Below are positions 53,801-64,000 of a stretch of DNA of 64,000 bases, piece by piece. The notes under the pieces were generated by a model. That model did not search any database. It had not been told where the DNA came from and was given only the letters and a program-made list of their open reading frames with translations. The stretch is from Plecoglossus altivelis (taxonomy: Eukaryota; Chordata; Actinopteri; Osmeriformes; Plecoglossidae). The stretch's first letter is position 1, and each line of letters starts with the position of its first letter. The translations under genes were made by a program, and so were the position numbers. Location of the stretch: assembly GCA_036571765.1 (NCBI GenBank), contig BROE01000020.1, forward strand, positions 5,242,612 through 5,306,611, given 5' to 3'.

Positions 53801-56800
53801 GGTCGTTGGGCTATTGCTCAGGTTTGTTCGTTCTGAAGTCGTGCGTTTTCTAAAGGAAAGTGGAATTTTACCGAGGTATTGTATAATATTTAATCACCTT
53901 AGCTTAGTTACTCAACTCAGAGCTTGGGTATGAACAAAGTGGCCTTTTATATAGTGCAATTTCCCCAGACTCAGCGCTGCATGTCAAAGCAAACACTGAG
54001 GCAAAGCCTTAGGAGGCACGTTAGGTTCTCCAGTGTTAACGAGGCATGTCGATACAGAGCGAAAGCGTACCCTGTTGTCATCTCAGAGCGTCAAGGCATG
54101 GTTATCTGATGTTTTGATTCCGAGCGCGAATATCGTTTTAGCGTTTACCCTCGGAGACGACAACATATTTAAACGCGGTTAGTCATTTTTCAACAGGGCC
54201 TTATCTGGACACCTCGCTCAAACAGAAAAGCCCTTTGGACTTCGACCGCTCGCGGACGAGAACTTCTTACTGAGCCGATGGAGGATGCGGTCCGGTCAAA
54301 TTATGTTTGACCGAGCCAGTCCAATTATCCTGCGTTAGTGAGTCGTTGTTGTGTCCTCAAACTACCCACCGTGGAAGACAATGGATTAACCAGCAGCTGT
54401 CTGAATAGGGGCACTGTTCTAACTTGGCGTAGATATTCTGCAGAGTGTGTGAAATATGAGACAATGGGCTCTTCCAAAAAAAACACACAAAAAAACACCA
54501 CCAATGAGAACCATTTTCTTTTCTTAGCGGAGGTGGGAGGGGGGAGTGGAGGATGGGAAAGGGTGGGAGGGGGCGGTGGTTGTGAGAGAGCGGGAGGGGG
54601 AGGGGTGGTGGTGGGGGGTAAAGTCCTCAAAGTGAATAGAAGTCCCTAATCCTATTTACAATTGAGAGTGAAGTTAGACGAAGGATCTGTAATCTGGTGA
54701 GGGAGAGAGGTCAGCTGAAAGCTGTGGCATTGGGCCTGAATGACCCTTTTGGTGCTCTGTGGTGTCACCAACAGACTGCATTTGGTTTGGAATACTCCAG
54801 CCTGTTAAAGGTTAACAGGGTGTAAAGCTTCGGAGTTTTGCCACCGCAGCTCAAATTTCTCTCTACTTGTTGCTGTTTTTGGGGTGGTTGCCAAATAGAG
54901 TATTTCAAGGCTAATCTTGAGCAGGTTTCTGAAGTTTCAAAGGAAACGTTGCATGTAAATGACTTCAGCGGGCGTAAAGTGAGTGAAACAAGTTTCAGAA
55001 GCGCTCGTTTATTTAAGTAAGCTCTGACAGACTTCAGCCTGTTGGGTGGGGTTGAGGAGGGGGGGGTTGAAGGGGGGGAGGCTGGGGGGCTCTCTCTGCT
55101 GTTTGCACCAACCCAATCCAGGGGCACCCCGAGCCAACAGTAGAGGCTTCTGATTGGGGCTTTCGCCGCCATGGCAACATAGTCGAAAGGCATGGGCTTC
55201 CACAAATCTAGCTTGTTTGGCTTTTCCCTTTGCACTGATCCTTCACACAGGCAGTTGGAAGCAGAGAAGGGGGGGGGTGCATGTAGCCCTCAGGTAGTAG
55301 TCTGTTCACATGCGTCTGTGTTACGTGCAAAGACTAAATGAAGACCCACGTGGATGAATTGGTGCTCTGTCTACATCTGTTCTGTCCAACGATTTGATAG
55401 AAATGTGATGGAAGTCAAAAGCAAAAAGGTTTCAGTTTGACATTACAGTATGTTTGCTTTACTGTCTCATACGGGACCGCAGAGGTTTTGACAATGGATT
55501 TGTACAATGGGGTTATTTCTACCTTTTTAATAATATACCATAGATTAAGATAATGTCGTGATTATTTCTTGATACAAGTCAGTCACTTTAGAAATAAGTT
55601 TGTATGCAGTTGGAACAAATCCAGATACGTTAAACTGCTCTACACGGTACAGTTTACACTTACAATGTTAACTGCACAGTGTAAACTTTACTCTGTGCAC
55701 TGTGTAAAGTTTACACTGTGTAGAACAGCATTCTGAAGCGTGTGTGGGTGGATACATTTCAACATAAGTAGAGCATAATCAATGTCTGTTGTGTTCACGT
55801 TATATCGAAATGGAAATGCTTTGAAGATACGGGGCTTGACTGTCAGCTGGGACACAAGAGGGCGGCAAAGACTCATTTCAAGATTGCAACTTTGGCGCTG
55901 GAGGAGCAACTAAAAGTTGTATCGTTCAGTCTGCTCTCATATTCATCATATCATGAGTTTGCTATTAAAATGACAAAGATTTTATTTGTATATGTTTTCT
56001 TTTTAGTTATGGTTAGTTGAAAATACAAAATAAGTTTATGCACAGGGCAACTATTGTTGATGTGCCACGAACTGTTTTGATCATCAGTGTTAAAGCTGAA
56101 TATAATGCGGTCGAAGTTGTTTTTGTTGTTGTTTGTTTTGTTTTTTAACTTTTCCATGACTGCTTTGTGATTCAAGATTTTCAGATTGAAGCCCCTCCCT
56201 CTCTCGCTCGCTCGACTACGGACGCATTTGGAAGGCTGATCTTGCGCGTAAAAAATCTCTGACATTTGAGGCGCTCCAGGGATTTAGCGAGCATGCCTAG
56301 TGGCCGATGCATACACAGAGGAAACCAGTGTGCATTCGAGTCATACCAAGCATAACCTGCGTGTCAGTGCAGTCTACTTACAGCGGGCTGTGAGGAGAAC
56401 TGGCGCTTTTCTTTTGTCCTAACTAATTATTTCTACCACTTTACAAAGTACTTTAAACAAACTTTGAGTTCGGAAAATCCTTTCCATTCAGTCTCGCATT
56501 CAAGGAATTTATTTTTTGCATTCAGAAAAGTTAGAGGCTGGGCCTTTAGCTTGGTGTCGTATCCACGTTCACATAATTATTCCAATTGCCTCGGTCGAAA
56601 GCGAAAAAGCTGGTCTTTTTGCGAAACCAATAAATGCTTCTTACGAAAATGGACCTGTTGAACTACCAGTACTTGGACAAAATGAACAACAACATTGGCA
56701 TACTTTGCTATGAAGGTAAACTCGTTATTTTCATTTGCCTAATTGTAAAATGTAATTCTGGTTGGCTGTTCTTCGACGTCTAATAACGGTTCTGAAATGA

Positions 56801-59800
56801 ACTGTAGGTATTACCTATTTTGAGACATGCTGACTTGATTGGATGTTATAGCAATCGTATGTTTTGTTAGTAGTAACACAATAGAAAAGACCTGCCACAG
56901 TAGCGTCGTCATATTTTAGAAATTGACTCCGGTTTGCGTTTGGTACCATAGTACAAATGATTAATAGTAGGTTATTTACTATATTTAACTGGGCACATGC
57001 ATCGCGTACAACCCATTTTGAGTCGCCGCTTCCTCTTTCAAAGGTTTTTAAATTCATAATGTACCATCCATTCATATTTTTATATTTCCAAAGGGTTTTA
57101 AAGCTTCACATTAACGTGACATCGATTCGACACAGTAATGCAAACCTGTCATTTGCCAAATTATCATCAGCGTGTATGCTATCATGTGTGTAGTTCCTTT
57201 TGGTTCATTATTATGAAAGACGATCTCAAAACCAAGCTCATTAATTGAACATCAAAGTTCGGGTACTTGTCTAAGACCACCCATGTGTGAATTTCACCAC
57301 TTGCTTCCTGATCCAGCTTGACTCTGAATTATGAGGTGTATAATTATTCGAACTCACAATAAAACACCCACACGCAACTATATGTCAAAGTGTATTTTTG
57401 ACTATTGAGATCAATTCTTGATGTACTTTCCTCTGTAACCAACCCCACTAGAGGCTATGGCACCTCAAATCACTCATTCTGCAGGCTGTGACTGTAGGGT
57501 GATGAGAGATTGTGGGAACTTGGGTCTATGAGGAGGGCTTGCATTTGGTGACCAAACCACCAGCAGCCAGATCTGGGTCTGTCTCCTGTCCTCCTCCTCC
57601 CCAGCAGCCTCCTGTTGTCAGTCTTCACTTGTCAAGAGCAGAAATGTGATCCAGACAGCGTTTGGGGCCTAAAATGCATGTTCCACAGTAGCGTGGAAAA
57701 TAGACTGCAGGCAGACATTGTCATAAAGTGGACTTTTGGTGTTGCCACTAGCTAGCTTGTTCCAACCGGTTGTGCCATGCTCGACATGAGGAACTCCACT
57801 TGGGTTTTTTTGCAAGCCTGCTCTTTGTTTATGTTAACAATCCCATTGATGGTGAGATGGAAAAAGTGTCCTGTGGCTGATTATGGCCCTGCTACCCTGT
57901 TGGGACATTGAGGCTTGCTGCTAACCTGAAGCAGAAACAGCCAGTCACTCCAGCCAGCCAGCCAGTCAGCCAGCCAGTCAAGCCAGCCAGCCAGCCAGCC
58001 AGTAGTCCTCTTTCCCCACTGCTACCAGGATTAGCAGGGCAATTTATGACTGTGTAGAACAGTGATGGCGTAGGAATAGCTTCCCTATAAATATGAAGCA
58101 AAAGTCATTGAGAGACATCATTTGTTGCGATAGTTAGAACAAAGTACAGTAAGTCTACACCTCAAGCCCATACTTAAATCTGCTGTTGAGATCCTGGGTG
58201 TTCCATTTCAAGCCTATTTGATGTGCTTGGAGGTTGTTTTTTTTCTTCCCAAAAGATAATGTGACCCTGCCACAGTCGGTTTTCATTGTATCAGACAACA
58301 GCGGTTTCCTATCATTACATGCTGTGGGTGTTTCTCCTCTTTTTTTCGTTCTCTTTTTTTTTTCTTCCCCCCCTTCCTTTCTTTTGGTTGAGGAAACCAC
58401 GCTCGGTCCCTCTCGGAAAGCAGGCTTCATTGTGGCGCTGCTCTGGGATCCCACGGGCCCCGTGCGTTTCCCCAGCGTCCCCTCAGCTGGCCAGGTGTAG
58501 CTGCTTCCTGATAGAGCCAAACGCAACAGAGATGGGCGATGGATGAAGCTCCGCAGGCCGAAGCAGAGGCTGACAGCAAGCCAGGGGGGGGGAGGCTCCC
58601 GCCAGCTCCTTCTCCCAAAGGTTCTATTGCTCATCACTGTTGCCTCATTATTCAGCTTCCCCCCCCAGAACAGACGTCAGGCCTGGGCTGCTGCTGGAAT
58701 GCCTTCCTCTCCAGTAGCCCCCCTGCTGTCACATGACCCGGTGACAGTGGATGGAAATACACAATCGCAGCAGCCATTTCTGCTGTCTGTAGCGCGGCAG
58801 GCTTTTCAGCTATTTTGGAGGTGCCGTAATGGGCCTACGTCTAATCCCTTTACTGCCTGTGTGCTGCATGTAAAGTGGGACATTGTGCTCTTGGCCAGTC
58901 GTGTTCAGTCAGGCTGGAGGTTGAGGAGATGGGTTTATATAGATGTTTCACATTTAGATGTTGTCGATGACTTCATAAGAATCAGTTCTCCATTCAACAG
59001 ATGCTGCCCCCTCCCCCCCTCCCCCAAAATGACAGACGGATCGTAAACTACTTGAGCGTTGAGCCATACCCACAGAGCTATACCTCTTTCAAACTTTTTT
59101 TTAATAGTTTGACCAAATGAAAAAAATGTGGTGGATGGGTAAGTTCACTTATGTAACTCAAGTAGCTGGATAAACATGTCCTGGGACTTGTGTGGGATGG
59201 ATTCCTTTGGCTTCACTAGAATGACCTCCCTCCCTCGCTCCCCCTGGCCAGCCAGGTTCTACTCTATCGGACAGAGCCCAGCCAAGGCAGGGGAATGCTG
59301 ACTGTCCATTTTACTGCTGAACACAGGCAAAATAAAGCTGCACGCTATGTAAAAGACCCACCCTGCCAAAGCTACAAGCTTTTGTCATCCCCGTTGCCTT
59401 GGTTTAGCCTGGCCTCTAATGTTGATGTAGGCCTGTGGCCGGTGTGGATCTGCTGCCTGGATGAGGAGAGAGAGAGAGAGCGAGAGAGGGGGTGGGAGAG
59501 AGAGAGACAGACAGAGAAAGACTGTGAGAGAGAAAAAGAGAAAGACAGTAAGTGAGAGAGACACAGAGAGAGAGGTAGTGAGAGAGAAAGAGAATGACAG
59601 ACGGAGGGAGACAGTAAGTGAGAGAGACACAGAGAGAGAGGTGGTGAAAGAGAGAGGGAGACGGAGAGAGAGAGGGAGACAGAGAGAGAGNNNNNNNNNN
59701 NNNNNNNNNNNNNNNNNNNNNNNNNNNNNNNNNNNNNNNNNNNNNNNNNNNNNNNNNNNNNNNNNNNNNNNNNNNNNNNNNNNNNNNNNNNNNNNNNNNN

Positions 59801-62800
59801 NNNNNNNNNNNNNNNNNNNNNNNNNNNNNNNNNNNNNNNNNNNNNNNNNNNNNNNNNNNNNNNNNNNNNNNNNNNNNNNNNNNNNNNNNNNNNNNNNNNN
59901 NNNNNNNNNNNNNNNNNNNNNNNNNNNNNNNNNNNNNNNNNNNNNNNNNNNNNNNNNNNNNNNNNNNNNNNNNNNNNNNNNNNNNNNNNNNNNNNNNNNN
60001 NNNNNNNNNNNNNNNNNNNNNNNNNNNNNNNNNNNNNNNNNNNNNNNNNNNNNNNNNNNNNNNNNNNNNNNNNNNNNNNNNNNNNNNNNNNNNNNNNNNN
60101 NNNNNNNNNNNNNNNNNNNNNNNNNNNNNNNNNNNNNNNNNNNNNNNNNNNNNNNNNNNNNNNNNNNNNNNNNNNNNNNNNNNNNNNNNNNNNNNNNNNN
60201 NNNNNNNNNNNNNNNNNNNNNNNNNNNNNNNNNNNNNNNNNNNNNNNNNNNNNNNNNNNNNNNNNNNNNNNNNNNNNNNNNNNNNNNNNNNNNNNNNNNN
60301 NNNNNNNNNNNNNNNNNNNNNNNNNNNNNNNNNNNNNNNNNNNNNNNNNNNNNNNNNNNNNNNNNNNNNNNNNNNNNNNNNNNNNNNNNNNNNNNNNNNN
60401 NNNNNNNNNNNNNNNNNNNNNNNNNNNNNNNNNNNNNNNNNNNNNNNNNNNNNNNNNNNNNNNNNNNNNNNNNNNNNNNNNNNNNNNNNNNNNNNNNNNN
60501 NNNNNNNNNNNNNNNNNNNNNNNNNNNNNNNNNNNNNNNNNNNNNNNNNNNNNNNNNNNNNNNNNNNNNNNNNGGGGGGGGAGAGCGGGAAGGGGGACGT
60601 TCTGGGGGCGCAAAACGTCTGACTTCCCTCCAGTCGAACGCAGGGGTTTGGTTTTAATTGTTCCAGATTGAGTTTTTCACGCCTGTGATATTATTTTCTC
60701 AGTGGACCTCCCCCCCCCATTCTTCTTGCCCTCGGGGGAGGGGGGAGAAAAAAAAACTCAGTACTACGCGAATTGATTACCGCCGTCTCCTCAAGTCTGC
60801 CTTTAGACTGGCTGCTGCTCAGGGTTTTTAGCACGGAGGTGTTTGATTGGTTTGGAGCTGCTCTCCAGTGGAAAGTCCCCACCAGGAGTCTCTGCCAGTA
60901 GTATTTTTCCTGCCTCACTCCCACTCACCCCGGCCTCTGTACCGCCTCTGTGAGTTGCTCCGCAAAAAATGAATTTTCAGCCATGAATTGAAGTTGTTTT
61001 CTTCCATCCAGTCCTCCATTGCAGCGTGGTTCCCTGCCAGGGCATGCATTGTGGCCCGCTGTTAGACGTCCCCTGCAGAGCAGCGAGGGGCTCGCCTGTG
61101 ATGTTTGTTAAGGCAACCACGAGGCAGACCTACTCTTATCGCCCTCCTGTTTATGGCCTGATAGGGAATGCGGTCGAAGCGAGATACGATCGCAGTCATT
61201 ACCGATCATGCGCCGCGTTCAGGGTCACCGTGCCACCCTTCTAAAGCATCTATTGTTTGTGTGCCCGCTGACTTTGACCTAGCCCGCTCCTGGAGCTAGC
61301 CTGGGATGTGGCAGCGTTTTCCCGGCAGAGCGAACGCGGATCCTCCCGGTTCTAACTGTTGCTTTCCTTTTTTTTTTCTTTCTCGTCCCTCCCAGGAGAG
61401 GCAGCTCTGAGAGGTGACCCCAGGATGCAGTCCATGACCCTGGCCTCGGCCGTCAGCGCTCACAGGACGGGCCCTCCTCCCATCAGCCCCAGCAAGAGGA
61501 AGCACAGCGGGGACCAAGGCGACGACGACATCGACTGCGACAACGAGCATTTGGCCAAGATGAGCCGGCTGTTTGCTGCCCAGCTGTACGTTGACCCTGC
61601 CTCTAACGTGTGACTGAACATCCTGTAGCATCTCCTGCTCAGAGTCCAACACTAACGCTTCGTAGAAGTGATGCTAACGCTAACATACAGGCAAATGACA
61701 GCAGCCGTTGGTCACCTGCATCGACCTCATTGTGTAATATTTGGGGTTGGGGTGTAGTTTAGCTTGCAGAGCATTTGACTGCTAGAGAGAGGGAGAGAGG
61801 TTGCAGGTTCGAACGCCCTTCTTGTACGTTGCTTTGGAAAGGCTACTGTTAATCAGTCCATTCATCTGTGCATTATAGACCCTCAGCTCAGCAGCACTAC
61901 TGTAGTTGTGTGTAACCATGCAGCTGCCTCTCTGTGTGGGTACAACTGTGCAGGTAGCACTGTTGCTGAAGTTGGATTCTGGCCATGCGCCAAGAGGGCT
62001 TGCATGGTTCTGAGTGGCGGTTCTAGGATTCCACACATTCCAGGCCTGTGATTGGTGCACATGGCTGGCCAGTGGAGCCAGTCTGTGCTCCTGGTGGAGG
62101 CTGTTGTGGAGGCTCTCTTCATTCTTTACATTCCTGCTGAGTGGGACGGGGCTGGGGCTGGGGCCGGGGCTGGGGCCGGGGCTTAGGCACTGTGATCATG
62201 GGACCACAGTTCTAGCTATTTCTTGCTGAATATCTCACCCTGGTGTTAGACAGAGCACTCACAGGCTTGTTCGCAGCCCTGGGAACAGGAGATGGGGATT
62301 AAGATCTAAGAGAAAGAGGGCTAGCGACACACACACACACATTCACACACATACGCAAATAGGCACACGAGAATCGTCGGCCTATTTAATCGGGTCAACT
62401 GCTGGGGTCAAAACAAAGGGTGATCTTGATATGTCAGCAGCGGACGTGTTCCAGTTAAGGTGGCATCACTGTTTACGGTCCCGTTTGCTGGGAACAGGAG
62501 CACTGTTCTGATGTTTGTGCGGTTTCGCTCCAGTAACGTGATCTCGGCGAGGCATTTGATTCGTGTGCCAAGTGGTTCGCTGGTGCCCCTGGTTTATATG
62601 GAAATATACCCACACATGCATATCAAGTAGGTCTGAAACATTTCTTTCTTGTGTCACTCCGCCCACATGGGTACATTGTAATTTTGTCTGCTATAAAGGA
62701 GTTGCCATCAGACCGGAGCGAAAGAGACCGAACCGTCCAATATTATCCAGACAGACTTTGTTGAGCCTCTAATGTTAGTCTCTCTTCTACACTGAGTTGT

Positions 62801-64000
62801 ATGCACTTGGAACCTTAAGACTGCTCTTATGGGTAGTTAAAGAATAACAGGCCTTTCCCAGCCAGAGCTTCAAATGGACACCCTTAGTCAAAACACAGGT
62901 CTCTTAGCTGCACCAGGCTATTTTGGACTATTCCAAACAGAAGTTGTGTTTAAACGCAATTGGCTTAGTTCCCCCTGCTGTCTCTTAAGTGCTGTTATTT
63001 ATACGCATGGGGATGCGGCACCTCCCCCCTCTACCTCTGGACGCTCCGGGGCCCCTGGGCTGCGTTCGCTCAGGAAAAGGAGAACTTATTTAGACATTGC
63101 AGACCAAAATGGACTCGTAGACCTGACAGTTATCTTGATCTTGCGCGACACGGCGATCAGACCCGCTTAGGGCGATCTGGCGTCTTTTTTTTGAGTTTCG
63201 GTGTCTTTCACACTCCCGACCAAGGCTTCTGGTCCTTCAGTGAGTCTAGATGCATCCGAGGAGACGCAAGCCGAGATACTTGACACCTCCGGGTGAGGGT
63301 GGGTCCACAACCTAGCAGGGTCAGGTGTCTATTGTGGTCCAATAGTGCGAGGGGTGGGGGTGAGGGTGGGGGTGGGGTTGAGGTAAAGAAAAGCCCTGCC
63401 CCCCAGATCCTTACCAGGAGGAGTGGATACTTAATATTACAAGTTGAAAAGTGGGTCACATGACCCTGGTGAATTTGCCTGCACTGGGGTGACGGTGGAG
63501 AACACCTCTGAAGATGTGACGTTATTTGGAGGTGCTTTGAACCCTACTGTCCTTATGGGGGGGGGACAAAACAAGAAACAACAACATTAAATTCACGAAG
63601 ACATCCATTTCTGTTTCAATGCGAGGTTGTGTAAGCGGTCCTGAGACATGCTCTCTGAGGAAATGGAGGTTGTGGCTCAAGGCCTGCTCTGTGTAGTGGA
63701 GTAGGATTTCTTGTCAGGCAAAGCTATTTTCCCATTTTCCCTGTGGACCAGAAAACAAAGAGCCCTTATCCTGAAAGACCACTGTGGGCTAGAAGCTAGC
63801 TACGGCTGCTGCCTGTCCCTCTGAACGGACTCCCCTTTGCAATAAGAGTCGTCTGTTCGGCCTCCCCTCCCCTCCCCAACACGCTCCTCCCAACCACCAC
63901 AATAAGAGTCCCTCGTTCTGCAGGGAGACGCTCTCTCTGTCTCTCTCTCTGTGTCTCTCTCTTTCTGTCTATCTCTCTCTCTGTCCCTTTGTCTGTCTCT
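47831..64000 (+). CDS. vgll4: vestigial-like 4 (vgll4), 5' part only; continues beyond the right edge
   Basis: VGLL4 is a nuclear co-regulator that binds TEAD factors through two C-terminal TDU motifs and antagonises YAP. In the window: alternative first coding exons at 47831-47894 (METPLDVLSRAASLVHADDE) and 56634-56715 (MLLTKMDLLNYQYLDKMNNN), and common coding exon 61396-61585 (EAALRGDPRM, HRTGPPPISPSKRK, DIDCDNEHLAKMSRLF). Both first exons end in phase 1 and join the common exon in frame, giving KREAALRG or YEGEAALRG, as in mammalian VGLL4 isoforms. No TDU-motif exon was found before the right edge, so the gene is truncated by the window. Confidence 0.95.
51024..51065. repeat. (CCAG)n repeat
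   Basis: Tetranucleotide GCCA/CCAG array with one GTTA interruption. Confidence 0.95.
51695..51744. repeat. 12-bp GC-rich tandem repeat, about 4 copies
   Basis: GGGGCGAGGCGG units; the G runs make the plus strand a G-quadruplex candidate. Confidence 0.9.
53212..53234. repeat. poly(C) run
   Basis: 23 consecutive C residues, prone to sequencing and length error. Confidence 0.95.
53392..53449. repeat. two adjacent hairpins in vgll4 intron
   Basis: ATCACCCAGAC (53392-53402) pairs with GTCTGGGTGAT (53410-53420). AATGTAAC (53430-53437) pairs with GTTACATT (53442-53449). Confidence 0.9.
55636..55729. mobile_element. MITE-like element or hairpin with terminal inverted repeats
   Basis: Ends CTGCTCTACAC and GTGTAGAACAG are inverted with one mismatch. 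Internally ACAGTGTAAACTTTA (55676-55690) pairs perfectly with TAAAGTTTACACTGT (about 55704-55718). About 94 bp in all. Target-site duplication not clear. Confidence 0.45.
56180..56633 (+). promoter_or_regulatory. vgll4 alternative 5' UTR/promoter region
   Basis: Sequence upstream of the MDLLNYQYLDK first exon. Inferred from the position of an alternative first exon 8.7 kb downstream of the other one; no core element identified. Confidence 0.3.
56634..56715 (+). CDS. vgll4: vgll4 alternative first coding exon, MDLLNYQYLDK isoform
   Basis: 82 nt, 27 codons plus 1 nt: MLLTKMDLLNYQYLDKMNNN, IGILCYE. The mammalian counterpart starts MLFMKMDLLNYQYLDK. The first ATG (56634) has T at -3; the second (56649) has A at -3 and G at +4, so initiation may favour Met6. 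Donor GAAG|GTAAAC. A second promoter should lie just upstream (about 56.2-56.6 kb). Confidence 0.95.
57950..58003. repeat. (CCAG)n repeat
   Basis: CCAGCCAG units with CAGT interruptions, similar to the array at 51024. Confidence 0.95.
59464..59690. repeat. GA-rich minisatellite running into the assembly gap
   Basis: GA tract in which a unit of about 65 bp (GACAGTAAGTGAGAGAGACA onward) is seen at least twice (about 59545 and 59610) before the Ns. Confidence 0.9.
59691..60573. other. assembly gap (883 N)
   Basis: Run of N flanked on the left by GA minisatellite and on the right by a purine-rich stretch, so the missing sequence is probably more of the repeat. Confidence 1.
61396..61585 (+). 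CDS. vgll4: vgll4 common coding exon
   Basis: 190 nt in phase 1: EAALRGDPRMQSMTLASAVS, AHRTGPPPISPSKRKHSGDQ, GDDDIDCDNEHLAKMSRLFA, AQ plus two bases. Contains the Ser-Pro site and basic SPSKRK motif shared with mammalian VGLL4. Acceptor CTCCCAG; donor CAGCT|GTACGT. Confidence 0.95.
61743..61820 (+). mobile_element. tRNA-derived SINE-like head (tRNA-Cys-like)
   Basis: GGGTGTAGTTTAGCTTGCAG, then AGCATTTGACTGC as in tRNA-Cys D-arm/anticodon region, then a purine insertion, then GGTTCGAAC (B-box core). A real tRNA would have a CCA-facing acceptor stem and intact anticodon arm; here the anticodon arm is disrupted, so this is a SINE head or tRNA pseudogene. Confidence 0.5.
62147..62185. repeat. 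GGGGCTGGGGCC hexamer repeat
   Basis: G-rich tandem hexamers much like those of syn2 exon 12 but in a vgll4 intron; G-quadruplex candidate. Confidence 0.85.
63927..64000. repeat. CT-rich microsatellite at right edge
   Basis: TCTCTCTGTCTC-type tract truncated by the window end. Confidence 0.9.

Larger units (their letters stand above)
47895..56633. other. vgll4 intron between the two alternative first exons
   Basis: 8.7 kb without other exons recognised. Holds CAGC repeats (51024-51065), a 12-bp GC-rich repeat (51695-51744), CT tracts (51886-51990, 53560-53600), a poly-C run (53212-53234), paired hairpins (53392-53449) and a MITE-like inverted repeat (55636-55729). Confidence 0.5.
56716..61395. 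other. vgll4 intron between alternative exon and common exon
   Basis: 4.7 kb including the assembly gap; CCAG repeat at 57950-58003 and GA minisatellite before the gap. No exon recognised. Confidence 0.5.
61586..64000. other. vgll4 intron after the common exon, to the right edge
   Basis: 2.4 kb without recognisable exons. Contains a SINE-like tRNA head (61743-61820), a G-rich repeat (62147-62185), a short CA repeat (62327-62342) and a CT tract at the edge (63927-64000). Confidence 0.5.

Noticed and set aside
59372..60657. Open frames of about 400 codons spanning the N run
   Set aside because: Most of each is unknown sequence in an assembly gap; the ends are GA repeat translations.

Overview
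The window reads as nuclear DNA of a ray-finned fish. It has multi-exon genes with GT-AG introns, long introns, abundant dinucleotide and pyrimidine/purine minisatellites, and one assembly gap (883 N). The gene content matches the vertebrate block PPARG-SYN2/TIMP4-TAMM41-VGLL4 (human 3p25) in inverted orientation. The species cannot be named from the sequence.

Layout. Positions 1-2.2 kb are non-coding DNA downstream of synapsin II. Positions 3132-36724 (minus strand) hold a complete 13-exon synapsin II gene (syn2). I joined it exon by exon with phases that close exactly, giving about 838 residues. Its intron 5 contains a complete 5-exon TIMP gene on the opposite strand (10764-16148, timp4, 223 aa). 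This is the ancient synapsin/TIMP nested arrangement. Positions 36.7-42.9 kb are the intergenic region between the divergent syn2 and tamm41 genes. Positions 42898-46448 (plus) hold a complete 8-exon tamm41 gene (338 aa, mitochondrial CDP-diacylglycerol synthase). From 47831 to the right edge lies the 5' part of vgll4 (plus): two alternative first coding exons (47831-47894 and 56634-56715) and the first common coding exon (61396-61585). The TDU-motif exons lie beyond the window.

Functions. The four genes act in separate processes: synaptic-vesicle clustering (syn2), metalloprotease inhibition (timp4), cardiolipin precursor synthesis (tamm41) and TEAD/Hippo transcriptional regulation (vgll4). 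Their proximity is conserved synteny, not an operon-like pathway.

Most notable points. (1) The syn2 proline-rich region is one 1012-nt exon, much longer than I recall for mammalian synapsin II. It carries tandem Pro-Ala repeats, a PxxPxR SH3-type motif and an RRNS kinase-type site. (2) syn2 exon 11 has a (CT)n microsatellite as its polypyrimidine tract and a weak GTTGTT donor. Read-through gives a short IIb-like tail, and a peptide resembling the mammalian IIb tail sits there shifted by one base. (3) timp4 carries two N-glycosylation sequons. (4) vgll4 has two well-separated first exons. (5) A higher-order minisatellite fills tamm41 intron 4. (6) There is a tRNA-derived SINE-like head and several strong hairpins. 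I saw no wholly new multi-gene system; the rest is ordinary intron and intergenic sequence.
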